Origin: Ornithinimicrobium cavernae
GTDB taxonomy: Bacteria; Actinomycetota; Actinomycetes; Actinomycetales; Dermatophilaceae
NCBI RefSeq assembly: GCF_003121625.1
Contig: NZ_QDDJ01000008.1
Coordinates: 186,001-250,000 of the forward strand
DNA length: 64,000 nucleotides
Direction: 5' to 3'
Positions 18,838 to 28,204 of this stretch are shown piece by piece. Below the pieces are notes generated by a model. That model did not search any database. It saw only the letters and a program-made list of their open reading frames with translations, and was not told where the DNA came from. The position numbers and the translations under genes were made by a program. Numbering within the stretch: the first letter of the stretch is position 1; each line of letters begins with the position of its first letter.

Positions 18838-19863
18838 GTGACTGTCGCACCCGAGGGCCGGCGCCTGCTGCGGGTCGAGGCCCGTAACGCCGAGACCCCG
18901 ATCGAGCGCAAGCCCGAGTGGATCCGGACCACCGCCAAGATGGGGCCGGAGTACCAAGAGCTCCACAGCATGGTGAAGACCGGTGGTCTGCACACCGTCT
19001 GCCAGGAGGCCGGCTGTCCCAACATCTTCGAGTGTTGGGAGGACCGTGAGGCGACCTTCCTCATCGGCGGCGACATCTGCACCCGCCGCTGCGACTTCTG
19101 CGACATCGCCACCGGGCGTCCGACCGCGCTGGACCTGGACGAGCCGCGCCGGGTCGCCGAGTCGGTTCGCCAGATGGGGCTGCGCTACTCCACCGTCACC
19201 GGCGTCGCCCGCGACGACCAGCCCGACGGCGCGGCGAGCCTGTATGCCGAGACGATCCGGCAGATCCACAAGCTCAACCCCAACACGGGCGTGGAGATCC
19301 TCCCGCCGGACTTCGGTGCCGTCCCCGAGCTGGTCAGCCAGGTCTTCGACGCCCGGCCCGAGGTGTTCGCGCACAACCTGGAGACGGTCCCCCGCATCTT
19401 CAAGCGGATCCGCCCGGCCTTCACCTACGACAAGTCGCTGCGGGTGCTCACGATGGCCCGCGAGGCCGACCTGGTCACCAAGTCCAACCTGATCCTCGGG
19501 ATGGGCGAGGAGGACCACGAGATCGAGGCCGCGCTGCACGACCTGCACGACGCCGGCTGCGACATCCTCACCATCACCCAGTACCTGCGCCCCTCCAAGC
19601 TGCACCACCCGATCGACCGGTGGGTCAAGCCGGAGGAGTTCGTGCACTGGTCCGACCTGGCCGAGCAGATCGGCTTCAAGGGCGTCATGGCCGGGCCGCT
19701 GGTGCGCAGCTCCTACCGCGCCGGCCGCCTGTGGGCCCAGGCCATGCGCCGGTGGGGCCGTCCCATTCCCGAGCACCTGTCGCACCTGGGCGAGGCCGCC
19801 AACGACCCGGCACGACAGGAAGCGTCCTCGCTGCTGGCCCGGGCCGCAGCCAGCGCGTCCTGA
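18838..19863 (+). CDS. lipA: Lipoyl synthase
   Basis: A 341-residue radical SAM enzyme that inserts two sulfurs into octanoyl-lysine. It has the auxiliary cluster cysteines Cys55, Cys60 and Cys66 (CQEAGC, FECWED), the radical-SAM CTRRCDFC (Cys81, Cys85, Cys88), and a C-terminal RSSY serine ligand. The GTG at 18838 is chosen because AAGGAAG lies 8 bp upstream; another GTG at 18829 is inside that site. It works with LipB and serves the E2 and glycine cleavage proteins. Confidence 0.96.
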   Translation: MTVAPEGRRLLRVEARNAETPIERKPEWIRTTAKMGPEYQELHSMVKTGGLHTVCQEAGCPNIFECWEDREATFLIGGDICTRRCDFCDIATGRPTALDLDEPRRVAESVRQMGLRYSTVTGVARDDQPDGAASLYAETIRQIHKLNPNTGVEILPPDFGAVPELVSQVFDARPEVFAHNLETVPRIFKRIRPAFTYDKSLRVLTMAREADLVTKSNLILGMGEEDHEIEAALHDLHDAGCDILTITQYLRPSKLHHPIDRWVKPEEFVHWSDLAEQIGFKGVMAGPLVRSSYRAGRLWAQAMRRWGRPIPEHLSHLGEAANDPARQEASSLLARAAASAS

Positions 19864-19892
19864 CACCGCCACAACCCACGTATCCTGGAGTT

Positions 19893-20678
19893 ATGTCCAC
19901 CACGAACGACTCGACCGAACCGAGGCGCAAGCGCCGGTTCGGCCGCAAGAACAAGCCCCTGAGGGACCCGAACAACCCGGGGAGGTGGCAGCAGTTCAAG
20001 CAGGTGTGGTCGATGACCCGCAAGCACGACCCTGCTGCCGTGTGGTGGATGCTGCTCGCCGCCCTGGCCGTGCTGGTCGTCGGCCTGCTCGTGGGCCTCT
20101 GGCTCAACATGGTCATCTACGTGATGGTCATCTCGGTCCCCCTGGCCATCCTGGCCGCGGTCTTCATCCTGGCGCGGCGGGCCGAGCAGGCCGCCTTCAG
20201 CCAGATCGAGGGCCAGCCCGGCGCCACCGCCGCGGTGATGGGCACCCTGAAGCGCACCTGGTACTACGACCAGGAGCCGGTCGCTGCCGAGGCCGGGGGC
20301 AAGGTGCGCGGCATGCGTGACCTGCACAACGCCGCGATGGTCTTCCGCGCGGTGGGCCGCCCCGGGGTCGTGCTCCTCAACGAGGGCCCGAAGGCCGCCG
20401 CCAAGCGCCTCGTCGAGAGCGAGCGCAAGAAGGTCGCCCGCATCGTCGGCACGGAGGTCCCGGTCCACGTCCTGCGGATCGGCCGCGACGAGGACGAGGT
20501 GCCCCTGTCCAAGGTCGTCAAGACGATGAAGAAGCTGGACAAGAGCATCACCAAGGAGGAAGCCGTCGTCGTGCACAAGCGGCTCAAGGCGATCAGTGCG
20601 ACCGCCAAGCCGCCGCTGCCCGCCGGCGTCGACCCGCGCAAGGCCCGGATGGACCGGCGCGCCCTCCGCGGACGCTGA
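19893..20678 (+). CDS. DUF4191 membrane protein
   Basis: A 261-residue protein with a basic N-terminus, two membrane helices at about residues 50-70 and 72-92, and a soluble C-terminal domain containing NEGPKAAAKRLVESERKKVARIVG. This is the DUF4191 pattern found directly after lipA in actinobacteria, including Rv2219. The function is unknown. CTGGAG precedes the ATG by a few bases. Confidence 0.9.
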   Translation: MSTTNDSTEPRRKRRFGRKNKPLRDPNNPGRWQQFKQVWSMTRKHDPAAVWWMLLAALAVLVVGLLVGLWLNMVIYVMVISVPLAILAAVFILARRAEQAAFSQIEGQPGATAAVMGTLKRTWYYDQEPVAAEAGGKVRGMRDLHNAAMVFRAVGRPGVVLLNEGPKAAAKRLVESERKKVARIVGTEVPVHVLRIGRDEDEVPLSKVVKTMKKLDKSITKEEAVVVHKRLKAISATAKPPLPAGVDPRKARMDRRALRGR

Positions 20679-20679
20679 G

Positions 20680-21363
20680 TCACTCCTCGCCGAGCTGCAC
20701 CAACCCGCTGCGGAAGGCCAGCACGGCGACCTGCACGCGGTCACGCAGCTGCAGCTTGGTGAGCAGCCGCGAGACGTAGGTCTTCACCGTCGCCTCGCTC
20801 AGAAAGAGCCGCTGCCCGATCTCGGCGTTCGACAGGCCGTGGGCCACGAGTCTGGCCACCTCTGCCTCCCGCTCGGACAGTCCGGCCAGCGCCGGAGGCA
20901 GCTCTCCAGCCCTCGGCCTGGTGGTGAACTGCTGCAGCAGCCGGGAGATCAGCGCGGGTGCCAGCATCGACTCGCCCCGGGCGACCACGCGGACGGCGTG
21001 CACGAGGTCCTCGGGGGTGACGTCCTTGAGCAGGAAGCCGGAGGCGCCGGCGCGGACAGCCTCGTAGACGTACTCGTCCAGGTCGAAGGTGGTCAGGACC
21101 AGGACCCGCGGCCTGTCCCCCACCAGCTGCATGATCCGGCGCGTCGCCTCGACCCCGTCCAGCCGGGGCATCCGGATGTCCATGAGCACGATGTCGGGTC
21201 GCAGCGACCGCACGGCCTCGACCGCCTCGAGGCCGTCGCCGGCCTCGCCGACGACGTCGAACCCCGCACGCTCCAGGATCAGGCGGAAGCCCATCCGGAC
21301 GAGCTCCTGGTCGTCCACGACGACGACCGAGGTGACCTCATCGCTCACGGTGCGCCCCGTCAT
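20680..21363 (-). CDS. NarL/LuxR-type response regulator
   Basis: A 227-residue regulator. The receiver domain occupies residues 12-125 with acidic pocket Asp17-Asp18 and phospho-acceptor Asp62 in LMDIRMPRLDG. The LuxR helix-turn-helix (LSEREAEVARLVAHGLSNAEIGQRLFLSEATVKTY) is at about 160-205. It overlaps the kinase stop by four bases (ATGA) and forms a two-component system with it. The divergent membrane protein at 22764 is a plausible target (inference). Confidence 0.95.
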   Translation of the reverse strand: MTGRTVSDEVTSVVVVDDQELVRMGFRLILERAGFDVVGEAGDGLEAVEAVRSLRPDIVLMDIRMPRLDGVEATRRIMQLVGDRPRVLVLTTFDLDEYVYEAVRAGASGFLLKDVTPEDLVHAVRVVARGESMLAPALISRLLQQFTTRPRAGELPPALAGLSEREAEVARLVAHGLSNAEIGQRLFLSEATVKTYVSRLLTKLQLRDRVQVAVLAFRSGLVQLGEE

Positions 21364-22514
21364 ACCGGCTCCAGCGGCAGCACCGCACGGACGGTGAACC
21401 CGCGCTCCCCCGCCGAGGTCTCGACGTGACCGCCGAACAGCGCGGCCCGCTCCCGCATGCCGACGAGCCCGTGTCCCGCCCCGGCGGACTCCTCCTCGCG
21501 CGGCGGTCCCACGTCGCGCACCGTGATCTCCAGGTGGTCGGCGCCGAACTGCATCGCGACGTCGGCGCGGGTGGCGCGGGAGTGGCGGCGCACGTTCGTC
21601 AGGGCCTCCTGCACGATCCGGTATGCCGTGAGGTCCAGCCCCGCAGGCAGCTGCGGACGGGATCCGGTCACCTGCAGGTCCACGGTCAGGCCCGAGGCAC
21701 GGGCGGCCTCCAGGAGCTCGGGCAGGGACCCGGTGCCCGGCTGGGGTGTGAGCTCCCCGCCGGCGTCGGGATCGCGCAGCATGGCCACCACCCGGCGCAT
21801 CTCGGCGAGCGCCTCGGCGCCGGTCTGCCGGATGGTGCCCAGGGCCCGGCGGGCGAACACCGGGTCGTCGTCGACCAGCTGCTCGGCCGCCCCCGCCTGG
21901 ACGACGATGACGCCGACGGAGTGGGCGACCACGTCGTGCAGCTCCCGGGCGATGCGGGCGCGCTCCTCGGCGACGGCGGCCAGGGCCTGCTCACGCGCGG
22001 CGGCCTCAGCCGTGTGGGCACGCACCGCCTGCGCCGCGGCCCGCTCTGCGGACGTGCGCAGGGCGTGGCCCAGCAGGAAGCCCAGGGTCACCACGCCCCA
22101 GTGGAAGATCAGCTCGCTGGGCTCCTGCAGCACCGGCACGAACAGGTCGGCGACGGTGACGAACAGGATGCCGCTGGCCGGACCGATCCAGCGCAGGGCT
22201 CCCTGCGCGTGCCGGGCCAGGGAGTACACGAGGACGACGACCGGCACCAGCTGGCCGAAGAAGAGGAGCAGCTGCTGGCCGGTCATGATCCCCAGCACGG
22301 GCCACACCAGGAAGGCGGACAGCGCCACCCACGGCCGGGACCGGCGCTGGCTGAGCAGGCTGGTGAAGAGGAGCACCCCGATCGAGCCGGTCACCCGCGA
22401 CCCGTCGCCCTGCACCGAGTCCAGCGGCAGCCAGATCTCGACCATGCCGATGGTGGCGAGCAGCAGCGCCAGGGCGAGGTCCTGGACCCACGCTGATCGG
22501 ACCATCCGGCTCAT
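21360..22514 (-). CDS. Sensor histidine kinase (HisKA_3/NarX type)
   Basis: A 384-residue membrane kinase with about five N-terminal membrane helices (residues 10-155), a short coiled coil, the dimerisation box ERARIARELHDVVAHSVG (His193 is the phospho-acceptor) and a HATPase_c domain (YRIVQEALTNVRRHS, GHGLVGMRERA). No extracellular sensor domain is visible, so the signal is likely membrane-borne or intramembrane. It is translationally coupled to the response regulator. Confidence 0.95.
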   Translation of the reverse strand: MSRMVRSAWVQDLALALLLATIGMVEIWLPLDSVQGDGSRVTGSIGVLLFTSLLSQRRSRPWVALSAFLVWPVLGIMTGQQLLLFFGQLVPVVVLVYSLARHAQGALRWIGPASGILFVTVADLFVPVLQEPSELIFHWGVVTLGFLLGHALRTSAERAAAQAVRAHTAEAAAREQALAAVAEERARIARELHDVVAHSVGVIVVQAGAAEQLVDDDPVFARRALGTIRQTGAEALAEMRRVVAMLRDPDAGGELTPQPGTGSLPELLEAARASGLTVDLQVTGSRPQLPAGLDLTAYRIVQEALTNVRRHSRATRADVAMQFGADHLEITVRDVGPPREEESAGAGHGLVGMRERAALFGGHVETSAGERGFTVRAVLPLEPV

Positions 22515-22763
22515 GAGCCAAATCTAGGGGTCGGGGCCCACCGCTGTCGTCATCCTGAAGTTGATGAGCACCCCTCGGACGTCGCGGCCGGGTGCACCCC
22601 ACGGTCGACCGGCCCTCCCCCCGGGGTTGCGGTGCCGCGCGCAGTTCGTCGGCCAGGGGTGACTGGGGGGGGCACCTCACGGCCGATCCGCAGCGACCAC
22701 CGGGGCTCCTACGGTCGGGACCGGGCCGGCCAGCGGGGCCGCCCGCCACCAGAAGGAGCCACC

Positions 22764-23450
22764 ATGAAGGTCCCCCAGCTCGCCCGTGCCACCACTGCCA
22801 TCTCGCTGGTGGTGGGCCCGGCCCTGATGATCGTCAGCTACCTGTCCATGCCGGACTTCGGCGGCGGCCACGCCGAGCGCCTCACCGCGATCGCTGCCGC
22901 CCCAGGCACGGCCACCCTCTCGGCGCTGTGCTTCATCCTGTTCCAGCTGCTCCTGCCGGTCGGCGTGCTCGGCGTCGTGCGCCTGGTGCGGCGCCGGGTG
23001 CCCCTGCTCGCCACGACTGCCCTGGTCCTGGTGTGTCTGGGGGCGTTCGGGCACGCCGTCTACGGCGGCGTCAACGTCATCATGCTCGCCATGGCGCAGG
23101 ACCTGCCGGCTCTGGAGACCCACGCGGAGGTCCTGGCGGTGGCGGAGCAGGGTGTGGGGCTGCCGTTCATGGCGGCCGGGCTGCTCGGCAGTGTGCTCGG
23201 CTTCGTGCTGCTCGGCGTCACGGTGTGGCGGGGCGGCCTGGGGCCTCGCTGGCTCGGACCGGCACTGATCGTCTGGGTGCTGCTGGAGTTCCTCGGCAGC
23301 AGCCTGTCCGAGTGGGCCGGCTACGCCTCCGGCCTCGTCTTCGCCGTGGTCTTCGCGGCGCTGGCGATCGCGGTGTGGCGCTCCTCGATCGGGCACTGGC
23401 AGACCGCCGCGGAGGGTGAGCTGGTCACCACCGAGCCGGTCCCGGCGTGA
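22764..23450 (+). CDS. Multi-pass membrane protein divergent from the two-component system
   Basis: A 228-residue protein with about six hydrophobic helices and no recognised catalytic motif. AGAAGGAG lies 5 bp before the ATG, an unusually strong ribosome site. It is transcribed away from the histidine kinase, with 249 bp between starts in which I see no other feature. This arrangement suggests control by that two-component system. Confidence 0.75.
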   Translation: MKVPQLARATTAISLVVGPALMIVSYLSMPDFGGGHAERLTAIAAAPGTATLSALCFILFQLLLPVGVLGVVRLVRRRVPLLATTALVLVCLGAFGHAVYGGVNVIMLAMAQDLPALETHAEVLAVAEQGVGLPFMAAGLLGSVLGFVLLGVTVWRGGLGPRWLGPALIVWVLLEFLGSSLSEWAGYASGLVFAVVFAALAIAVWRSSIGHWQTAAEGELVTTEPVPA

Positions 23451-23545
23451 ACCGGGTGCGGGCCGGTCGGCTCACCCCCTGAGCCGGTCCGTGGGCGGAC
23501 CGGGCGCGCGGTGAACCGCACGTTGTCGGTGCTCTGCCGGGCTGG

Positions 23546-25312
23546 TCACTTCACAGCCGGCCCGGAGTCCGCGGTCCCGGCGAACCACTCGCTGCTGATC
23601 GCGAGGTCGGCGATCTCGTAGGCCGTGCGCAGCTGGGTGGCACCGTCGGCGCCGGGGAGCACCTCGCCCTCCGGTGTCACGGCGGAGCCGGTGAAGGAGC
23701 CCAGCAGGGTGCGCCCCATCACCTGCCCGGCGTAGCGCTCTGGCGGGATCCCGACCAGCTGCGCGAGGGTCGGCAGCACGTCGATCTGCCCGCCGGGCGT
23801 GGAGATGCGACGGCCGTCGGACCCGGGGACGTAGACGAGGAACGGGACCCGGCCCTGGTTGCCCTCGAGCCAGCGCTCGTCCTCGGGGGCATAGCGGTGT
23901 GGTCCCTCGTGGTCCCCCACCACGATGATCGCCGAGCGCTCCAGCAGGCCACGCTCGCGCAGGTCGCGTTCGAAGGCGCCCAGGGCCGCGTCCGTGTAGT
24001 GCACCGCCTGCAGGTAGCGGCTCGTCGCGTCGTCCCCTGGCAGGTCCAGCTCCTGGAGGTGCTCGGGCAGCTCCCACGGCAGGTGGGAGCTCGTGGTGAT
24101 CAGGTGCATGTAGTGCGGGCTCCCCACCCGGTCCAACTCGCGCAGCGCCTGGTCGAACAGGTCGGTGTCCGCCAGCCCCATGCCCAGCGGGGTGCCCCGC
24201 GCGAACCCCTCCTGCCCGATGTACCGCTCGAAGCCGAGGTGCGGAAAGACGCGGTCCCGGTTCCAGAACGTCGCAGAGTCGTTGTGCAGGGCGATCGGGT
24301 GGTAGCCCTCGCCGGTGAGCAGCCGCGGCAGGCTGGTGTAGCCGGCGTTGTCCGGGAACCTCAGGAAGGCCGCGCCCGACTGCACCGGGTAGACACCAGC
24401 CAGAGCGAGCAGCTCGGCGTCGGAGCTGCTGCCGTCACGCACCTGCGCGAGGACGTGGTCGAACACCAGGCTCTCCCCCAGCCAGCGGTTCAGCGTCGGC
24501 GTGACCTCCTGCCCGTGGGGGGAGGCACCGAGGACCACCTGCTCGAGGGACTCGAACTGCACGTAATACAGGTCCCGACCCTCCAGGAGCCCCACGAGGT
24601 CCGCGTGCTCCGGTGCCACCTCGTGATAGGCCTCGTTGGCGGCGAACCAGTCGCGCACCCGCTGGCGCTCCTCGGGCGTCAGTCGATCGTTGGTGTCCAC
24701 CAGCTCCTCGTAGCCCTCGTAGGCGTGCGCTCCCAGCGGTGAGAGCGACACCACGCGCAGCCGGGGGTCGGAGGTCTGCGCCACGACCTGCACCCCGAAG
24801 GCGAGCACCGAGCCGACGACGACGAACGCGACGGCCCGCACCCGTGCGCGTCGCCCGCGACGCAGCCACCGCCGCACCGCGGGTGGCGTGGCCGGCACGG
24901 CGGGCCAGCGCAGCGGCACGCCCCGGAAACGAGCGACGAGCGCCAGCACCGCCAGGACCACCAGGTCGGCCACGACCAGCACGTCCCACCACCGCGCCAT
25001 CGCCCACACCGAGGACCCCATGCCCTCGAACCCGCTGGGCTGCGTCATCATGTGCAGGCTGAGCAGGCGGCCGGACGCACGGGCGTTGAGCAGGTCGGCG
25101 AGCAGCAACAGACTGACCAGCAGGTCGGCTCCCAGGAGGTATGCCGTACGCCCCCGACCGCGCAGCAGCAGGCTCGGGCAGAGCAACAGTGCGATGAGGG
25201 GCAGGGCGCTGACGGTCACCAGCGCGGCCCACGGCTGGCTCCCCAGGACGGCGGCGGCGACGGCCACCGACTTGGCCACCAGGGCGACGGCCACCAGGGC
25301 GAGCAGGCGCAC
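23546..25312 (-). CDS. LtaS-like membrane sulfatase/phosphoglycerol transferase
   Basis: A 588-residue protein with five N-terminal membrane helices (about 4-24, 27-50, 57-77, 110-130, 160-178) and a large extracellular sulfatase-fold domain. Compared with staphylococcal LtaS, the metal and active-site residues map to Glu254 (FESLEQ), Trp350 and Arg352 (FWNRDR), Asp467 and His468 (GDHEG). The nucleophile position, normally Thr in the GxTSDxE block, is Ser296 in GSSSDAE. It probably transfers a phospho-alcohol group to an envelope polymer; the substrate is unknown. It follows the RDD gene after 6 bp on the same strand. Confidence 0.85.
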   Translation of the reverse strand: MRLLALVAVALVAKSVAVAAAVLGSQPWAALVTVSALPLIALLLCPSLLLRGRGRTAYLLGADLLVSLLLLADLLNARASGRLLSLHMMTQPSGFEGMGSSVWAMARWWDVLVVADLVVLAVLALVARFRGVPLRWPAVPATPPAVRRWLRRGRRARVRAVAFVVVGSVLAFGVQVVAQTSDPRLRVVSLSPLGAHAYEGYEELVDTNDRLTPEERQRVRDWFAANEAYHEVAPEHADLVGLLEGRDLYYVQFESLEQVVLGASPHGQEVTPTLNRWLGESLVFDHVLAQVRDGSSSDAELLALAGVYPVQSGAAFLRFPDNAGYTSLPRLLTGEGYHPIALHNDSATFWNRDRVFPHLGFERYIGQEGFARGTPLGMGLADTDLFDQALRELDRVGSPHYMHLITTSSHLPWELPEHLQELDLPGDDATSRYLQAVHYTDAALGAFERDLRERGLLERSAIIVVGDHEGPHRYAPEDERWLEGNQGRVPFLVYVPGSDGRRISTPGGQIDVLPTLAQLVGIPPERYAGQVMGRTLLGSFTGSAVTPEGEVLPGADGATQLRTAYEIADLAISSEWFAGTADSGPAVK

Positions 25313-25318
25313 CGTTGC

Positions 25319-25753
25319 CTACCGGCTCTTCAGGAGCACCGTGCCGGCGACCCGGTCGTGCAGACCACGGCCGTGCCGGTCCACGATGAAGGCGGGGATC
25401 ACCAGGCACAGCAGGACGGTGCGGATCAGGGCTGTCCTGAGCCCCGGCATACCCGGCCGTCCGTCCTGGAGGGCAGCGAGCCGGTGCACCCGCAGACCCA
25501 GCAGACCGTGGCCCAGGGTCAGGCCTGCGGTGCTGATCAGCAGGACGTTCTCGACGGCAAACAGTCCCAGCGGAAGGAGCGACTCGGTGCCGGTGAGCCC
25601 ACCCCACGGGACCCGCAGGGCGGCGAGCACGATGAAGGTGCAGGCGAACCAGTCGATGAAGATCGCGACCAGCCGGCGCGGGAATCTCGCGACGGAGCCC
25701 GCGCCGCGCTCCGGGAGGCCCAGGGCGGCACCCGGATACGCTGTGTCGGTCAC
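25319..25753 (-). CDS. RDD family membrane protein
   Basis: A 144-residue protein with three membrane segments and the RDD arginine and aspartates (RRLVAIFIDW near residue 25; DRVAGT near the C-terminus). The start is GTG at 25753; the open frame continues upstream across the glnA promoter, which is not credible as coding. An RDD gene beside glnA is a conserved actinobacterial arrangement. The GlnR-like boxes lie between the two divergent starts, so it may share nitrogen control. Confidence 0.88.
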   Translation of the reverse strand: MTDTAYPGAALGLPERGAGSVARFPRRLVAIFIDWFACTFIVLAALRVPWGGLTGTESLLPLGLFAVENVLLISTAGLTLGHGLLGLRVHRLAALQDGRPGMPGLRTALIRTVLLCLVIPAFIVDRHGRGLHDRVAGTVLLKSR

Positions 25754-25762
25754 CCCAGCAGG

Positions 25763-25809
25763 GTAACCCGCGAAACACGCGGGAAACATCAGGGTTACGG
25801 TCAGGAAAC
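25763..25809. promoter_or_regulatory. Tandem GlnR-like boxes upstream of glnA
   Basis: Five pentamers are arrayed as GTAAC-n4-GAAAC-n6-GAAAC-n6-GTTAC-n6-GAAAC at 25763, 25772, 25783, 25794 and 25805. GTnAC-n6-GAAAC with 6-bp spacing is the known actinobacterial GlnR site for nitrogen control. TACTGT at 25819-25824 is a possible -10 for glnA. Confidence 0.8.
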
Positions 25810-25871
25810 CGGGCAGGTCTACTGTCGTTTCCCGAAGCGGGACGCGACCCGTGCGGCAACCAGGAGGATGG

Positions 25872-27296
25872 ATGTTTACCACTGCAGAGGAGGTCCTCGC
25901 CTTCATCAGGGACGAGGACGTCAAGTTCATCGACATCAGGTTCTGCGACCTGCCCGGCGTGATGCAGCACTTCAACGTGCCGGCGGCCTCGTTCGACGAG
26001 GAGGCGTTCCAGACCGGGCAGATGTTCGACGGCTCCTCCATCCGTGGCTTCAAGTCCATCCACGAGTCCGACATGAAGCTGATCCCGGACCCCCGCACGG
26101 CCTACCTCGACCCGTTCCGGACCGAGAAGACCCTGATCATGAACTTCGCGATCGTGGACCCGTTCACCGACGAGCCCTACGAGCGTGACCCGCGCCAGAT
26201 CGCCGCGAAGGCCGAGGAGTACCTCCGGTCCACCGGGATCGCCGACACCGCCTACTTCGGTGCCGAGGCCGAGTTCTACGTCTTCGACGACGTGCGCTTC
26301 TCCACCGGGCCGAGCGGTGGGTACTACCACATCGACTCCATCGAGGCGGCGTGGAACACCGGCCGCGCCGAGGAGGGCGGCAACCGCGGTTACAAGACGC
26401 GTTACAAGGGCGGCTACTTCCCCGTGCCGCCGGTTGACCACTTCGCCGACATGCGTGACCGGATGTGCCTGGAGCTGGCGCAGGTCGGGCTCGACGTCGA
26501 GCGCTCCCACCACGAGGTCGGCACCGCGGGCCAGCAGGAGATCAACTACCGGTTCAACACGCTGCTGCACTCCGGCGATGACCTGATGAAGTTCAAGTAC
26601 GTCGTCAAGAACTCGGCCTGGGCCGCCGGCAAGACCGCGACCTTCATGCCCAAGCCGCTGTTCGGTGACAACGGCTCCGGCATGCACACCCACCAGTCGC
26701 TCTGGAAGGACGGCGAGCCGCTGTTCTATGACGAGAGCGGCTATGGCGGCCTGTCCGACATCGCCCGCTGGTACATCGGTGGCCTGCTGTCGCACGGACC
26801 CTCGCTGCTGGCCTTCACCAACCCGTCGATGAACTCCTACCACCGACTGGTGCCCGGCTACGAGGCCCCGATCAACCTGGTCTACTCCGCCCGCAACCGC
26901 TCGGCGTGCGTGCGCATCCCGATCACCGGCAACTCCCCCAAGGCCAAGCGCGTGGAGTATCGCGTGCCGGACCCCTCGGCCAACCCCTACCTGGCTTTCG
27001 CGGCGCAGCTGATGGCTGGCCTGGACGGCATCCGCAACCGGATCGAGCCGCCGGAGCCGGTCGACAAGGACCTCTACGAGCTGCCCCCGGAGGAGCTCGA
27101 CGGCATCGCCCAGCTGCCGACCTCCCTGCCGGAGGTGCTGACCGCGCTCGAGGAGGATCACGACTACCTCACCGAGGGTGAGGTCTTCACCGAGGACCTG
27201 ATCACGGCGTGGATCGACTACAAGCGCAAGTTCGAGATCGACCCGATCCGGCTGCGCCCCCACCCGCACGAGTTTGAGATGTACTTCGACATCTGA
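25872..27296 (+). CDS. glnA: Glutamine synthetase type I (GSI-beta)
   Basis: A 474-residue enzyme that makes glutamine from glutamate, ammonia and ATP; it forms a dodecamer in the cytosol. Beta-Grasp motif FDGSSIRGF (52-60), catalytic AEAEF near 131 and [11 protein letters not shown] near 213 are present. The adenylylation loop DLYELPPEE (Tyr402) marks it as the GSI-beta type subject to GlnE control. GGAGG at 25863-25867 sets the ATG at 25872. Transcription is probably under GlnR. Confidence 0.98.
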   Translation: MFTTAEEVLAFIRDEDVKFIDIRFCDLPGVMQHFNVPAASFDEEAFQTGQMFDGSSIRGFKSIHESDMKLIPDPRTAYLDPFRTEKTLIMNFAIVDPFTDEPYERDPRQIAAKAEEYLRSTGIADTAYFGAEAEFYVFDDVRFSTGPSGGYYHIDSIEAAWNTGRAEEGGNRGYKTRYKGGYFPVPPVDHFADMRDRMCLELAQVGLDVERSHHEVGTAGQQEINYRFNTLLHSGDDLMKFKYVVKNSAWAAGKTATFMPKPLFGDNGSGMHTHQSLWKDGEPLFYDESGYGGLSDIARWYIGGLLSHGPSLLAFTNPSMNSYHRLVPGYEAPINLVYSARNRSACVRIPITGNSPKAKRVEYRVPDPSANPYLAFAAQLMAGLDGIRNRIEPPEPVDKDLYELPPEELDGIAQLPTSLPEVLTALEEDHDYLTEGEVFTEDLITAWIDYKRKFEIDPIRLRPHPHEFEMYFDI

Positions 27297-27308
27297 TCGA
27301 AGAGCGTC

Positions 27309-27351
27309 AGCGGCGGGGCGAGAGCGTTGGACGAGCTCTCGCCCCGCCGCT
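27309..27351 (+). terminator. Intrinsic terminator after glnA
   Basis: A perfect 17-bp stem (27309-27325 / 27335-27351) has a 9-nt loop and begins 13 bp after the stop. Confidence 0.88.
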
Positions 27352-27398
27352 CGTCTGTCCGGCGCCTTGGCCCGCCGAGAGTCCACCGCGTGCACCCA

Positions 27399-27478
27399 AA
27401 CCGGTGACGTCACGACCAGCCCGAGCAGACAGCCCCCTGACCAGTCAGTTTGTGCGGAGCGTCTCGACGTCACCGGTT
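27399..27478. repeat. 80-bp segment bounded by 13-bp perfect inverted repeats
   Basis: AACCGGTGACGTC at 27399-27411 and its exact complement at 27466-27478 flank 54 bp. No target duplication is visible outside. It lies in the 324-bp gene-free stretch after glnA and may be a regulatory dyad or a remnant of a small element. I see nothing else in 27479-27620. Confidence 0.5.
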
Positions 27479-27620
27479 CGTGTGCTCGTTGCTGCCGGTT
27501 GTTGCGCTCGCTCATGCGCCTGGTCTTCGTCCCCGTCGCTGCAGGAAGTTGCGCCGCGGTCGGCGGCAGAAGCGGACCTCGGGGTGAGGCGGGCGAGTCC
27601 GCCACTGAGATCCTGATGAC

Positions 27621-28118
27621 GTGAAGATCCGCAACACGCATCGGCGTCACCTGGCGGCCACGACCGATGAGGTGGACACCTTGCTGAGCGGTCTGGGGAG
27701 CGACACCGACGCACTGTGGCCACGTCATGAGTGGTTCCCCATGCGCCTCGACCGGCCAGTCGCCGCTGGCGCCAAAGGCGGGCACGGCCCGGTGCGGTAT
27801 CGCTGCACCGCGCGCACCCATGGTTGCGTGGTCTTCGAATTCGACTCAATCCTCGGATCCCCTCGCTGGCACGGCGAGCACCGTTTCGTCGTTCACCCCC
27901 GTCCGAATGGATCTGTGCTCGTCCATGAACTCGAGCTGGAGGTGCCGCTTCCGCAATACATGCAGTGGATCGTGCTGGTGGGCCCGCTTCACGACGCAGT
28001 GCTCGAGGACCTTCTCGACCGGGCCGACGGCGTGACAGCAGCCCGCTGGTCCCTCTGGGTCCGCCTGCTAAGGCACGCCCTGCCCGGCGTGCGCGCACGG
28101 CGCCCGATCAACCCCTGA
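27621..28118 (+). CDS. SRPBCC-like hypothetical protein
   Basis: A 165-residue soluble protein. A start resembling the polyketide cyclase/SRPBCC pattern (RNTHRRHLAATTDEV, LWPRHEWFPMRLDRP), a central FEFDSILGSPRWHGEHRFVVHP strand region and a C-terminal helix (VGPLHDAVLEDLLDRA) suggest a helix-grip ligand-binding fold. The start is GTG at 27621. Composition is a little lower in GC than the neighbours. The ligand and role are unknown. Confidence 0.65.
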   Translation: MKIRNTHRRHLAATTDEVDTLLSGLGSDTDALWPRHEWFPMRLDRPVAAGAKGGHGPVRYRCTARTHGCVVFEFDSILGSPRWHGEHRFVVHPRPNGSVLVHELELEVPLPQYMQWIVLVGPLHDAVLEDLLDRADGVTAARWSLWVRLLRHALPGVRARRPINP

Positions 28119-28204
28119 CCAGGACGTGAATCGTGGTCCTTCCATCGCAACGGTTGGCCGGTTTCAAGCTTTGTCGGTGACTCGTGGTTCCACGACAGCG
28201 GGCG

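Noticed and set aside
24435-27821. An 1128-codon open frame on the minus strand across glnA
   Set aside because: It is antisense to glnA, the GlnR boxes and part of the RDD and LtaS-like genes. High GC leaves few stop codons; the composition is Arg/Gly/His-rich with no domain.
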